DNA of 32,236 nt. Origin: Corynebacterium sp. (lineage in GTDB: Bacteria; Actinomycetota; Actinomycetes; Mycobacteriales; Mycobacteriaceae). The position numbers and the translations under genes are program-made. The first letter of the stretch is position 1; every line of letters starts with the position of its first letter. The stretch spans positions 1 to 32,236 of the forward strand of contig NZ_JALAGY010000091.1 of NCBI RefSeq assembly GCF_022712195.1, in the 5' to 3' direction. Shown here piece by piece: positions 24,395 to 32,236 of this stretch. A model generated the notes under the pieces. That model was not told the DNA's origin. It searched no databases and saw only the letters and a program-made list of their open reading frames with translations.

Positions 24395-25746
24395 TGGACG
24401 TCACCCTGCTGCTCCCGATGCTCCTCGCGGCCGTCGCCGCGATCCTGCTCTACACCTTCATCGGTTTCATCCCCGGCACCGACGAGACCAGTGTGCTGGT
24501 GCCCGTCACCCTGGCCCTGGCGCTGGCGGGTGTCGACCCGGCCGTGCTGCTCACCTTCTTCATCGCGGCGATCGTCACCCTGAACCTCACCAACGCCATC
24601 CCCACCGCGCTGGTGGGTCTGCCGGGAGGGGTGCTGTCGGCGCCGATGATGGAGCACTCGCTCCACCTCAAGAGCCGGGGCAGGGCCGCCGAGACGATCA
24701 AGAAGATGGCCGCCGGCAGCGCGATCGGCACGCTCATCGCCATCCCGGTCAGTCTCGCCGTCGCCACGGCGATCGCCCCGTACGCCGACACCCTGCGCGA
24801 GTACGGCACCCTGCTCTTCGTCGGTGGGGCGGTGCTGCTGGCCCTGCTGGGCGCCAACCGGCTGCTCTCCCTCATCGCGATCGTCCCGATGTCCCTGCTG
24901 TTCCAGGGGCTGCTGTCGCTCTACCGCGACCAGGGGGTGATCCCGCAGGACGGGAACATCTCCGTGTCGTTCTTCCTGGGCATCACCATCGGACCGCTGC
25001 TGGTCTCGGTGCTGGGGCTGCTCAACCGCAGCCACCGGGAGAGCCTGCCCGGTCACCGGCCGACCACGGTGGAGATCTCGCGCAGCGACCTGCGGGGCCA
25101 GTCGCTGGCTCCGAACAGGATCCTCACCCGTGACGAGGCCGCACGCACCGGGTTCTGGTCCCTGCTGTCCACCCCGTTGTTCTTCCTCAGCCCGGTGGGT
25201 CTGACCTTCCTGCTCGGCGAGGGCGCGGCAGGACGTTCCGGGGACCGCACCACGCGGGCGAACCGGGCGGTGGCGGGGATGAACGGCGTGGCCCACGCCA
25301 GCTACCTCTCCGGCACGGTCATCCCGTTGCTGGCGATCGGCATCCCGCTGTCCCCGGTGGCCATCGGCCCGGCCCAGGCGCTGTTCAACGCGCCACCTGC
25401 GCTCACCCTGGACAACAACCTGCACCACCTGCTGAGCACGCCGACGTTCATCGTCGCCGTGGTGCTCGGTGCCGTCCTGGCCCTGGGGCTGACCTACGTC
25501 ATCGCGGTGCGATACTCCTACCGGATCACCTACCTTGTGATGCGCTACATCCCGCACGAGGCGGTGCTCGGCCTGTTCATCGGTTTCATCCTGCTGCTGG
25601 CCTACCTGGACGCCGGGGTGGCCAACATCTTCGGGGTCCTGCTGGTCGGGGTCGCCTGCGGAACGCTGAACAAACTGGGCGTAGGCTACGGCGTGCAGTT
25701 CATGACGCTGTACGCGTCCCCCTGGATCGTGCAGAACCTGCTGTAG
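24394..25746 (+). CDS. TctA-like permease coupled to mevalonate genes (candidate mevalonate importer)
   Basis: 450 residues with ten or more membrane segments. It has the two-fold TctA pattern. The first half shows TFIGFIPGTDETSVLVPVTL (near 21-40), matching the GxxPG loop of TctA. The second half shows GMNGVAHASYLSGTVIPLLA then IGIPLSPVAIGPAQALFN, matching the conserved GIP-S-P segment. It is shorter than and clearly divergent from the TctA at 7650-9251. No binding protein (TctC) is encoded nearby. The TAG stop is 14 nt before the preferred mevalonate kinase start. Family assignment is good. Import of mevalonate is an inference from the operon, and any small organic anion is possible. Confidence 0.82.
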   Translation: MDVTLLLPMLLAAVAAILLYTFIGFIPGTDETSVLVPVTLALALAGVDPAVLLTFFIAAIVTLNLTNAIPTALVGLPGGVLSAPMMEHSLHLKSRGRAAETIKKMAAGSAIGTLIAIPVSLAVATAIAPYADTLREYGTLLFVGGAVLLALLGANRLLSLIAIVPMSLLFQGLLSLYRDQGVIPQDGNISVSFFLGITIGPLLVSVLGLLNRSHRESLPGHRPTTVEISRSDLRGQSLAPNRILTRDEAARTGFWSLLSTPLFFLSPVGLTFLLGEGAAGRSGDRTTRANRAVAGMNGVAHASYLSGTVIPLLAIGIPLSPVAIGPAQALFNAPPALTLDNNLHHLLSTPTFIVAVVLGAVLALGLTYVIAVRYSYRITYLVMRYIPHEAVLGLFIGFILLLAYLDAGVANIFGVLLVGVACGTLNKLGVGYGVQFMTLYASPWIVQNLL

Positions 25747-25760
25747 TGAGAAAGGATTCC

Positions 25761-26725
25761 GTGAAGTCGTCCCGGGAACCCCACGTCGGACACGGTCGGA
25801 CGGTCGCCAAGGTCATCCTCCTCGGGGAGCACTCCGTGGTCTACGGTCACCCCGCCGTGGCCGTACCGTTGCACAACCTGCGCATGACCGCCACAGTGCA
25901 GCCCGCCGACGTGCCCACCGCACCGAGCACGCTACGCTGCCTGGACTGGCACGGCAGGCTGGAGGACGCCCCCGCACGGCTCGCCTCCGTGGTCGAGGCC
26001 GTCGAGGTCGCCACCGGGTTCGCCGGACGCCCGGACACCGGACTGCAGGTGACCACGTGGGCCGACTTCCCGCCGGAGCGGGGGCTGGGCTCCTCCGCTG
26101 CCGCCGCCGGTGCGGTCGTCCGGGCGGTGCTGGACGCCTACGACGTCGACGCGTCCCCGCGGCAGCTCTTCGACCTGACCCAGGAGGCCGAACGCGTCGC
26201 CCACGGCCACCCCTCCGGTCTGGACGCGCTGACGACCGCCTCACCGGTACCGGTGTACTTCCGGGACGGGGAGGGAACTGCCCTGGAGACGGACCTGACG
26301 GCCTGGATCGTCATCGCCGACTCAGGGGTGCCGGGCAGCACCCGCGAGACGGTCGGCGACGTCCGGCGCCGTCACCGGACCTCCCCGGAGCGGGTCGGCG
26401 CCCTGCTCGACCGCCTGGGTGAGATCGCCGAGGGGGCGACCGGTGACCTGCGCACCGGCGACGTCGACGCACTCGGGGCGAAGATGGACCGGGCGCACTC
26501 CCTTCTCGCCGAACTCGGGGTCAGCGACGGCCGGCTCGACGCCCTCACCACCGCCGCCCGCGACGCCGGCGCCGTCGGCGCGAAACTCACTGGGGGAGGA
26601 CGCGGCGGATGCGTCATCGCCCTGGCACGCACGGGTGACGACGCCGCGCGCATCGCCGACAGTCTCACCGACGCCGGGGCGGCCGGCACCTGGATCCACG
26701 CACCCCACCTCGGGAAGGCGGCACC

Positions 26726-26729
<4 letters not shown>
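25761..26729 (+). CDS. mvk: Mevalonate kinase
   Basis: 322 residues, a GHMP kinase. Motif 1 is AKVILLGEHSVVYGHPAVA (from about residue 16). The ATP-binding motif 2 is PPERGLGSSAAA (104-115). The catalytic Asp lies in HPSGLDALT (Asp155). Motif 3 is KLTGGGRGGC (275-284). The HSVVYG segment after LGE is specific for mevalonate kinase. It phosphorylates mevalonate to 5-phosphomevalonate using ATP. I chose GTG 25761 because AAAGGA (25751-25756) is 4 nt upstream; a GTG at 25746 overlapping the permease stop is the alternative and would add five residues. The stop overlaps the next gene (ATGA). Length is normal. Confidence 0.93.
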
Positions 26730-27795
<1,066 letters not shown>

Positions 27796-27799
<4 letters not shown>

Positions 27800-28905
27800 C
27801 ACCACCCCGCGTCGTCGAGGCACGCGCCCCGGGCAAACTCTACATCGCCGGCGAGTACGCCGTGGTGGAGACCGGATTCCCGGCGGTACTCGTCGCCGTC
27901 GACCGCTACGTGACCGTCCGGGTCACCACGGCCACCGGCACAGGCCACATCACCTCCGACCACCACACGCAGAGCCGCCTGGAGTGGCACCGCGGCGACC
28001 GGGGTATGGTCGTCGAACCCGACCAGGCTCCCTTCGACTTCGTGCTCGCCGCCGCCGGTGTCGTCGAGGAGGTCGCGGCGGCCCTGGGCACACCGTTGGA
28101 GGTCTTCGACCTCGACATCACCAGTGAACTCGACGACGACTCGGGCCGGAAGTTCGGCCTCGGCTCTTCCGCCGCCGTCACCGTGGCCACCGTCCGGGCC
28201 CTGTGCGACTTCTACCGCCTGGACCTGACCAGGATGCAGCAGCTGAAGCTGGCGCTGCTGGCCAGCATCTCGGTGCAGACCTCCGGATCCGGCGGGGACG
28301 TCGCGGCCAGCATGGCCGGCGGCTGGATCGCCTACACCTCCTTCGACCGGGAATGGGCACGGTCCGAACGGGCCGTGCGACCCCTTCCGGAACTCATCGA
28401 CACGGACTGGCCCGGACTGTCGGTCCGCCGACTGTGCCCACCGGACCGCCTGCGCCTTCTCGTCGGATGGACGGGCTCGCCGGCCTCGACCTCACGGCTG
28501 GTCGGCGACGTGCAGTCCAGGAAACAGGGCGAGGGGATGGACTACACCCGCTTCCTCGCGGAGAGCAGACGGTGCGTGACCGGGCTGACCGCCGCCCTCG
28601 ACAACGACGACCCGGCCGGCGTGCTCGCCGGCATCCGCCGCAACCGCGAACTGCTGCGCGGGTTGGGGGAGCACTCCGGCACCACCATCGAGACCCCGAC
28701 ACTGCGCCGCCTCATCGAGATCGCGGAGGCCAACGGCGGGGCGGCGAAGACCTCCGGGGCCGGCGGAGGCGACTGCGGTATCGTGCTCATCGACACAGGC
28801 ACCGGCGGCGCCGGACACATCGACGAGCTCCTCGCCGCCTGGGAACGCGCCGACATCCGCGTGCTCAACCTGCACGACCACCAACCCGACGGGACCATCG
28901 AGTGA
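27796..28905 (+). CDS. mvaK2: Phosphomevalonate kinase
   Basis: 369 residues, a GHMP kinase of the bacterial phosphomevalonate kinase type. The start APGKLYIAGEYAVVE is at 11-25, the ATP loop GLGSSAA at 121-127, and SVQTSGSGGDVAASMAGG (159-176) marks this family. The C-terminal motif is KTSGAGGGDCG (318-328). It converts 5-phosphomevalonate to the diphosphate. The gene order kinase, decarboxylase, phosphomevalonate kinase, isomerase equals that of the Streptomyces CL190 mevalonate cluster. ATG 27796 overlaps the decarboxylase stop, and the stop overlaps the isomerase GTG (GTGA). Confidence 0.94.
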
Positions 28906-29993
28906 CCGGCACCACGCCCACAGGCACCAACCGCAAGGACGACCACGTCCAACTGGCGGAGGAACTGACCACCCGCGGACCCGCCGCACAGCCCACCGGC
29001 GGTTTCCACGACGTGCGCTTCATGCACCACAGCTTCAACGGTCTCGCCCGCGACGCCGTCGACATCTCCACCACCGTGACCGGCACACGCTGGGACGTCC
29101 CCTTCTACATCAACGCCATGACCGGCGGCAGTGAGAAGACCGGACGGATCAACGCCGATCTCGCCCGCGCCGCAGCCTCCGCCGGCGTTGCCATGGCGAG
29201 CGGCTCGGTCAGCGCGGCCCTGCGCGACCCCTCGGTGGAACCGACCTTCCGCGTCATCCGCGACAGCGCACCGGGGGCCTTCCTCTTCGCCAACGTCAGC
29301 CCCGAAGCCACCGTGGACCAGGCGCGCAGGGCGGTGGACCTGCTGGCGGCCGACGCCCTGCAGATCCACGTCAACCCGGCGCAGGAGCTGGTGATGCCCG
29401 AGGGTGACCGGGACTTCCGCCCCTGGCTCGACCGCATCGCCGACATCGTCGCCGGGGTGGACGTGCCGGTGGTGGTCAAGGAGGTCGGGTTCGGGTTGAG
29501 CCGTGAGAGCATCGCCGAACTGTCGGACCGGGGAGTGGGCACCGTGGACGTCAGCGGGCGTGGCGGAACGAACTTCATCGACATCGAGAACCAGCGACGC
29601 TCGCGCAAGGAGTACAGCTACCTGTCCGGGTGGGGGCAGACCACCGTGGAGTGCCTGCTGGACACGGTGCACGGTGACGGCGGGCGGCCGGACGTCGAGG
29701 TGCTGGCGTCCGGCGGGGTGCGTACCCCGCTGGACGTGGTGCGTGCCCTGGCGCTGGGTGCGGGGGCTGTGGGGGTCAGCGGGCACTTCCTGCACGTGCT
29801 CATGACGGACGGGCCGGACTCCCTGGCCGCCGAACTGGCGGCGTGGACCGATCAGGTCCGCACGCTGATGACCCTGCTCGGCGCGGCGGACGTCCCGGCA
29901 CTGTCGTCGACGGACGTCCTGGTCACCGGTGAGACGGCCGAGTTCGCTCGGCTGCGGGGTGTGGACCTGCCGGCGTTGGCGCACCGGCGGTGA
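28902..29993 (+). CDS. fni: Type 2 isopentenyl-diphosphate delta-isomerase (FMN-dependent)
   Basis: 363 residues from GTG 28902. RKDDH at 11-15 matches the N-terminal RKxxH of the type 2 enzyme. NAMTGGSEKTGRIN (71-84), QIHVNPAQELVMPEGDRDF (154-172), KEVGFG (193-198) and VDVSGRGGTNF (about 216-226) line the FMN and substrate site of the TIM barrel, including the metal-binding Glu after QE. It interconverts IPP and DMAPP using reduced FMN. The start overlaps the previous stop. A much longer upstream reading frame exists but is out of phase with phosphomevalonate kinase and has no homology. No gene follows closely, so it ends the operon. Confidence 0.95.
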   Translation: MTGTTPTGTNRKDDHVQLAEELTTRGPAAQPTGGFHDVRFMHHSFNGLARDAVDISTTVTGTRWDVPFYINAMTGGSEKTGRINADLARAAASAGVAMASGSVSAALRDPSVEPTFRVIRDSAPGAFLFANVSPEATVDQARRAVDLLAADALQIHVNPAQELVMPEGDRDFRPWLDRIADIVAGVDVPVVVKEVGFGLSRESIAELSDRGVGTVDVSGRGGTNFIDIENQRRSRKEYSYLSGWGQTTVECLLDTVHGDGGRPDVEVLASGGVRTPLDVVRALALGAGAVGVSGHFLHVLMTDGPDSLAAELAAWTDQVRTLMTLLGAADVPALSSTDVLVTGETAEFARLRGVDLPALAHRR

Positions 29994-30112
29994 TTCGTGG
30001 TTGACCGGTGGGGATAAGCGACTCTGATGATTATCGCTAACTGGGATAGCTAAATGTCCGGAACCGGTCTATGCTCGCCGGTACCCCGATCATCAACCGA
30101 AAGGACATCACC

Positions 30113-30310
30113 ATGGGCCTCGACGACAAGATCAAGAACGCCGCGGAAGACGCCGGCGGAAAGGCCAAGGAGGCCGCCGGAGACGTGACCGGCAATGACA
30201 GGCTCAAGGGTGAGGGCAAGGTCGACCAGGCCAAGTCCGGCATCAAGGACGCCGCCGAGAACGCCAAGGACAAGATCTCCGAAGGCATCAGCAAGATCAC
30301 CGGAAACTGA
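30113..30310 (+). CDS. CsbD-like small stress protein
   Basis: 65 residues from ATG 30113, with AAAGGA 8 nt upstream. The sequence (GLDDKIKNAAEDAGGKAKEAAG, then a second copy QAKSGIKDAAENAKDKISEG) is highly charged, Ala/Lys/Asp-rich and helical, typical of the CsbD family of general-stress proteins. Function is unknown in the family; expression usually follows stress. The N-terminal start further upstream at 30071 is not used because it lacks a ribosome binding site and family similarity. It is followed 18 nt later by the LapA-domain gene, so they are probably co-transcribed. The 119 nt before it hold the repeats GCTAA at about 30037 and 30053 and a TATGCT -10-like box, but no promoter I can firmly assign. 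Confidence 0.85.
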   Translation: MGLDDKIKNAAEDAGGKAKEAAGDVTGNDRLKGEGKVDQAKSGIKDAAENAKDKISEGISKITGN

Positions 30311-30328
30311 CGGCAGGGGGCCAACACG

Positions 30329-30574
30329 ATGAGTACCGACACTGCACCGCGGAAGCGGTCCTCCGCCGGTCTGGTGGTGACCACGGCGGTCATCGTCGTC
30401 GTGGCCGTCGCCATGGTCATCCTGATCGGCCAGAACACCGACCGGGTCGACATCGGCTTCCTCGGGTGGGAGTTCGCGTTCCCGCTCTCCGTGGGGCTGC
30501 TGGCCGCGGCCCTCGGGGGAGCGGTCGTCGCGTTCGCTCTCTCCGCGCTGATCTCCTTCCGACGGAGGAGGTGA
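30329..30574 (+). CDS. LapA-domain (DUF1049) small membrane protein
   Basis: 81 residues with a basic cytoplasmic start (PRKRSS), a membrane helix at about 13-34, a conserved middle QNTDRVDIGFLGWEFAFPLS (35-54) and a second helix at about 54-76, ending in RRRR. The N-x-x-x-V-x-hydrophobic-x-F-L pattern between two helices is the LapA/DUF1049 signature. In E. coli a relative works in lipopolysaccharide assembly, but actinobacteria lack LPS, so the role here is unknown. It has a purine-rich GGCAGGGGG upstream. It is the last gene before a strong terminator. Confidence 0.85.
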   Translation: MSTDTAPRKRSSAGLVVTTAVIVVVAVAMVILIGQNTDRVDIGFLGWEFAFPLSVGLLAAALGGAVVAFALSALISFRRRR

Positions 30575-30604
30575 CGGCGCGACGTCGCCGGCTCCGCGTC
30601 CGGG

Positions 30605-30638
30605 TCGCCCGCACGGTTGTCCCGTGCGGGCGATTTTT
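30605..30638 (+). terminator. Rho-independent terminator after the CsbD-LapA genes
   Basis: A perfect 12-bp stem, TCGCCCGCACGG (30605-30616) against CCGTGCGGGCGA (30622-30633), with a 5-nt loop, is followed by TTTTT. It lies 31 nt after the LapA-domain gene and separates it from the heat-shock gene. Confidence 0.93.
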
Positions 30639-30650
30639 CCGTGCCGGGGT

Positions 30651-30680
30651 CTGGCACTCTCGGTGGGGGAGTGCTAATAT
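30651..30680 (+). promoter_or_regulatory. CIRCE operator and promoter of the hsp20 gene
   Basis: CTGGCACTC-N9-GAGTGCTAA at 30651-30677 matches the CIRCE inverted repeat (TTAGCACTC-N9-GAGTGCTAA) with two mismatches, both in the left arm. It overlaps a promoter with TGGCAC at 30652-30657, a 17-bp spacer and TAATAT at 30675-30680. The HrcA repressor should bind here and release on heat shock. Confidence 0.85.
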
Positions 30681-30686
30681 TCGGTG

Positions 30687-30724
30687 GTGCACGGAAGGTC
30701 GTGCACGCTCCGTCTGACACGGAG
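30687..30724 (+). promoter_or_regulatory. Two hairpins in the hsp20 leader
   Basis: GTGCACG (30687-30693) pairs with CGTGCAC (30700-30706), and CTCCGT (30708-30713) pairs with ACGGAG (30719-30724). Both lie in the predicted 5' untranslated leader. They could stabilise the mRNA or act in temperature sensing. Confidence 0.4.
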
Positions 30725-30765
30725 GCGGGGCGCAGGTTTCACTTTCATCACGGAGGTGCTTCACT

Positions 30766-31254
30766 GTGGCTACGTTCAGCCTTGATCCGTTCACCAACAT
30801 CGACACCCTGACCCGCGGGCTCCTCGACATCGCCTCGCCGGTCGGCGCCGGGGGCTCACGGTCACCACGGTTCATGCCGATGGACCTCTACCGGCTCGAT
30901 GACCACTACGTGCTCACCGCCGACCTCCCCGGCATGGACCCGGGGTCCATCGACGTCGACTTCGACAACGGCACCCTCACCATCACCGCACAGCGCAGCG
31001 GCGTGGTCGACGGCCGCGACAACTCCGCCAGCAGTGCTGACGACGCCGGTCCTGCCGTCGAATGGCTGGTCAACGAGCGCTTCGCCGGCAGCTACCGACG
31101 TCAGGTCACCATCGGTGACTCGGTCGACCCAGGCGCCGTCACCGCCAGCTACGACAACGGCGTGCTGACGGTCACGATGCCGTTGGCAGAGCAGGCGAAG
31201 TCCCGCAAGATCGCCATCGACCACGGCGCCGGGAGGAAGGAGATCACCGCGTAG
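30766..31254 (+). CDS. Small heat-shock protein, Hsp20/alpha-crystallin family
   Basis: 162 residues from GTG 30766, with GGAGGTG seven bases upstream. The alpha-crystallin domain runs from about residue 38 (PMDLYRLDDHYVLTADLPGMD) to residue 140, ending in ASYDNGVLTVTMPL, which matches the conserved GVLTVxxP motif. The short N-terminal arm starts with LDPFTNIDTL, typical of bacterial Hsp18/Hsp20. It holds unfolded proteins in a refoldable state without ATP. It is controlled by the CIRCE element, an unusual arrangement for hsp20 genes in actinobacteria, where HspR control is also common. A variable Asp/Ser loop (residues 80-98) lies in the middle. It stands as a single-gene unit. Confidence 0.95.
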   Translation: MATFSLDPFTNIDTLTRGLLDIASPVGAGGSRSPRFMPMDLYRLDDHYVLTADLPGMDPGSIDVDFDNGTLTITAQRSGVVDGRDNSASSADDAGPAVEWLVNERFAGSYRRQVTIGDSVDPGAVTASYDNGVLTVTMPLAEQAKSRKIAIDHGAGRKEITA

Positions 31255-31329
31255 ACGGAAACCCGTAGACGACGCTTCGCGTCACTCACAGTCAGTTCTC
31301 CTGCAGTCACGAGTCCGGAAGAACGGATA

Positions 31330-32064
31330 CTACAACCCGTAACAGCGGAAAGGCACCGCGTGGGCGACGCCGGCCAGTGCGCCAGCGTCCGCGGTGGTCC
31401 CGCCGATGAGATCGCGGGGAGCGGGGTGGTCCTCCAGGGCCGCGAGATAGACCTCATGCTGTTCCAACGAGGCGATGCTGCGCTCCACAGAGCTGTCCGA
31501 GACCGCGACGGCATGCGTCGGCTCCGCTGACCCGAAGACCAGCAGCCGGTCGGCCTGCCACCGGTCGAGGACCTGACCGTCCGGCCCGGTGATGTCGGGG
31601 AAGACCCACCTGTTCCCGGCGTCGCGCGCGGCGTCCAGCACCGTCAGCCCGGCGACCCGGTGGTCGGACTGGTTCAGCCCCCACGGCATGTCCACGGCCC
31701 AGCCCAAGGTGAGCAGCGTCGTCGGACGCACCTCCCGGATCACCGCCGCCACGGCGCGTCGCAGCGCGAGGGACGGCTCGAGTATCCCGTCCGGGAAGTC
31801 CAGGATCCGCAGGTCGTCCACGCCGACCTGCGCGCAGGCACGACGCTGTTCGGCGGCCCGGGCACGCCCGGTGTCGGAGGGGGACATCGTGTCGATACCC
31901 GCCTCGCCCGAGGTCAGCAGAAGATAGGTGACCGGGATCCCCCGGTCGGTCCACTCCGCCACGGCCGCGGACGCGCCGTACTCCATGTCATCGGGGTGGG
32001 CGACGGCACACAGCACCCGTTCGCCGTCGTCGAGGTGCAGCAGGTCGAGTCGTTCCTCGGTCAT
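31330..32064 (-). CDS. PIG-L/LmbE-family zinc deacetylase
   Basis: 244 residues. AHPDDMEYG (22-30) gives the metal ligands His23 and Asp26, and NQSDHRVAG (131-139) gives the third ligand His135. This is the N-acetylglucosaminyl deacetylase fold of MshB, Mca and LmbE. The segment TSGEAGIDTM also fits MshB-like proteins. Substrate classes in actinobacteria include mycothiol intermediates, mycothiol conjugates and other amides. MshB and Mca are longer (about 300 residues), so this is probably a related deacetylase of unknown substrate. ATG 32064 has GGAAGG 9 nt upstream. It is convergent with the hsp20 gene. Confidence 0.9.
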   Translation of the reverse strand: MTEERLDLLHLDDGERVLCAVAHPDDMEYGASAAVAEWTDRGIPVTYLLLTSGEAGIDTMSPSDTGRARAAEQRRACAQVGVDDLRILDFPDGILEPSLALRRAVAAVIREVRPTTLLTLGWAVDMPWGLNQSDHRVAGLTVLDAARDAGNRWVFPDITGPDGQVLDRWQADRLLVFGSAEPTHAVAVSDSSVERSIASLEQHEVYLAALEDHPAPRDLIGGTTADAGALAGVAHAVPFRCYGL

Positions 32065-32206
32065 GGTCGGCGGCCTTCCGGTGCGGCGGGGTCAACATTC
32101 ACGGCGGGGACGGACGGAGGTCACCTTCCGTCCACGTTCTGGTCATTCAAGCACGGGAACATGACGGTCACCACCCCCTGATCACGCCGTCCCCAGCAAA
32201 GGACCC

Positions 32207-32236
32207 ATGTTCACCCGTACCTCCCGCCCGCTGCTC
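32207..32236 (+). CDS. Possible gene start at the window edge
   Basis: ATG 32207 is preceded by AAAGGA (32198-32203), and the frame (MFTRTSRPLL) stays open to the edge. This looks like the basic start of an exported or membrane protein. Only ten residues are visible, so no function can be assigned. Confidence 0.4.
   Translation, partial: MFTRTSRPLL

Noticed and set aside
25746..25760. GTG 25746 as the mevalonate kinase start
   Set aside because: Its overlap with the permease stop is attractive, but AAAGGA lies downstream of it and is well placed for GTG 25761.
28203..28901. A 596-codon frame ending with the IPP isomerase
   Set aside because: The part before 28902 is a shadow of phosphomevalonate kinase in another phase; type 2 isomerases start at the RKxxH segment.

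Overview
The window looks like chromosomal DNA of a high-GC actinobacterium, most likely a Corynebacterium or a close relative. The reasons are the strong G/C bias at third codon positions, an Erm(X)-type rRNA methylase, an actinobacterial MSMEG_4193-type phosphomutase, a JetABC/MksFEB condensin operon, and several genes whose -10 box (TANNNT) lies 6-8 nt before the start codon, the leaderless arrangement common in this group. The species is an inference. No rRNA, tRNA, CRISPR array or insertion sequence was seen.

Layout. 1-671 (-): histidine-phosphatase family gene, cut by the window edge. 821-6341 (+): jetA-jetB-jetC, a Wadjet/MksFEB SMC-like complex with no adjacent jetD nuclease gene. 6338-10788 (-): a small membrane protein, two universal stress proteins and a tctC-tctB-tctA tripartite tricarboxylate transporter, with tctA overlapping the first usp gene. 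11054-12537 (+): remains of a drug-export ABC ATPase, its permease and a MerR regulator, collapsed by deletions and a frameshift. 12587-14116 (-): a cupin, an AlkC-type DNA glycosylase and a possible small upstream ORF. 14147-16018 (-): a Fic / VbhA-like antitoxin / Fic cassette. 16138-17523 (+): DHA2-type MFS exporter. 17497-21203 (-): MFS exporter, ArsR regulator and a CopB-type P1B ATPase whose promoter carries a CsoR-type palindrome. 21405-22346 (-): erm(X)-like methylase with a 14-residue leader peptide and hairpins typical of macrolide-inducible attenuation. 22431-23990 (-): GMC oxidoreductase.

24095-29993 (+): six tightly coupled genes: a small two-helix membrane protein, a TctA-like permease, mevalonate kinase, diphosphomevalonate decarboxylase, phosphomevalonate kinase and type 2 IPP isomerase. 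They cover every step from mevalonate to IPP/DMAPP, but HMG-CoA synthase and reductase are not present here. The permease joined to the kinase genes suggests mevalonate import, which I consider the most interesting hypothesis in the window.

30113-31254 (+): stress genes: CsbD-like protein, LapA-domain membrane protein, a strong terminator, then a CIRCE-controlled Hsp20 gene. 31330-32064 (-): PIG-L/LmbE-family deacetylase. A probable gene start lies at 32207 (+) at the right edge.
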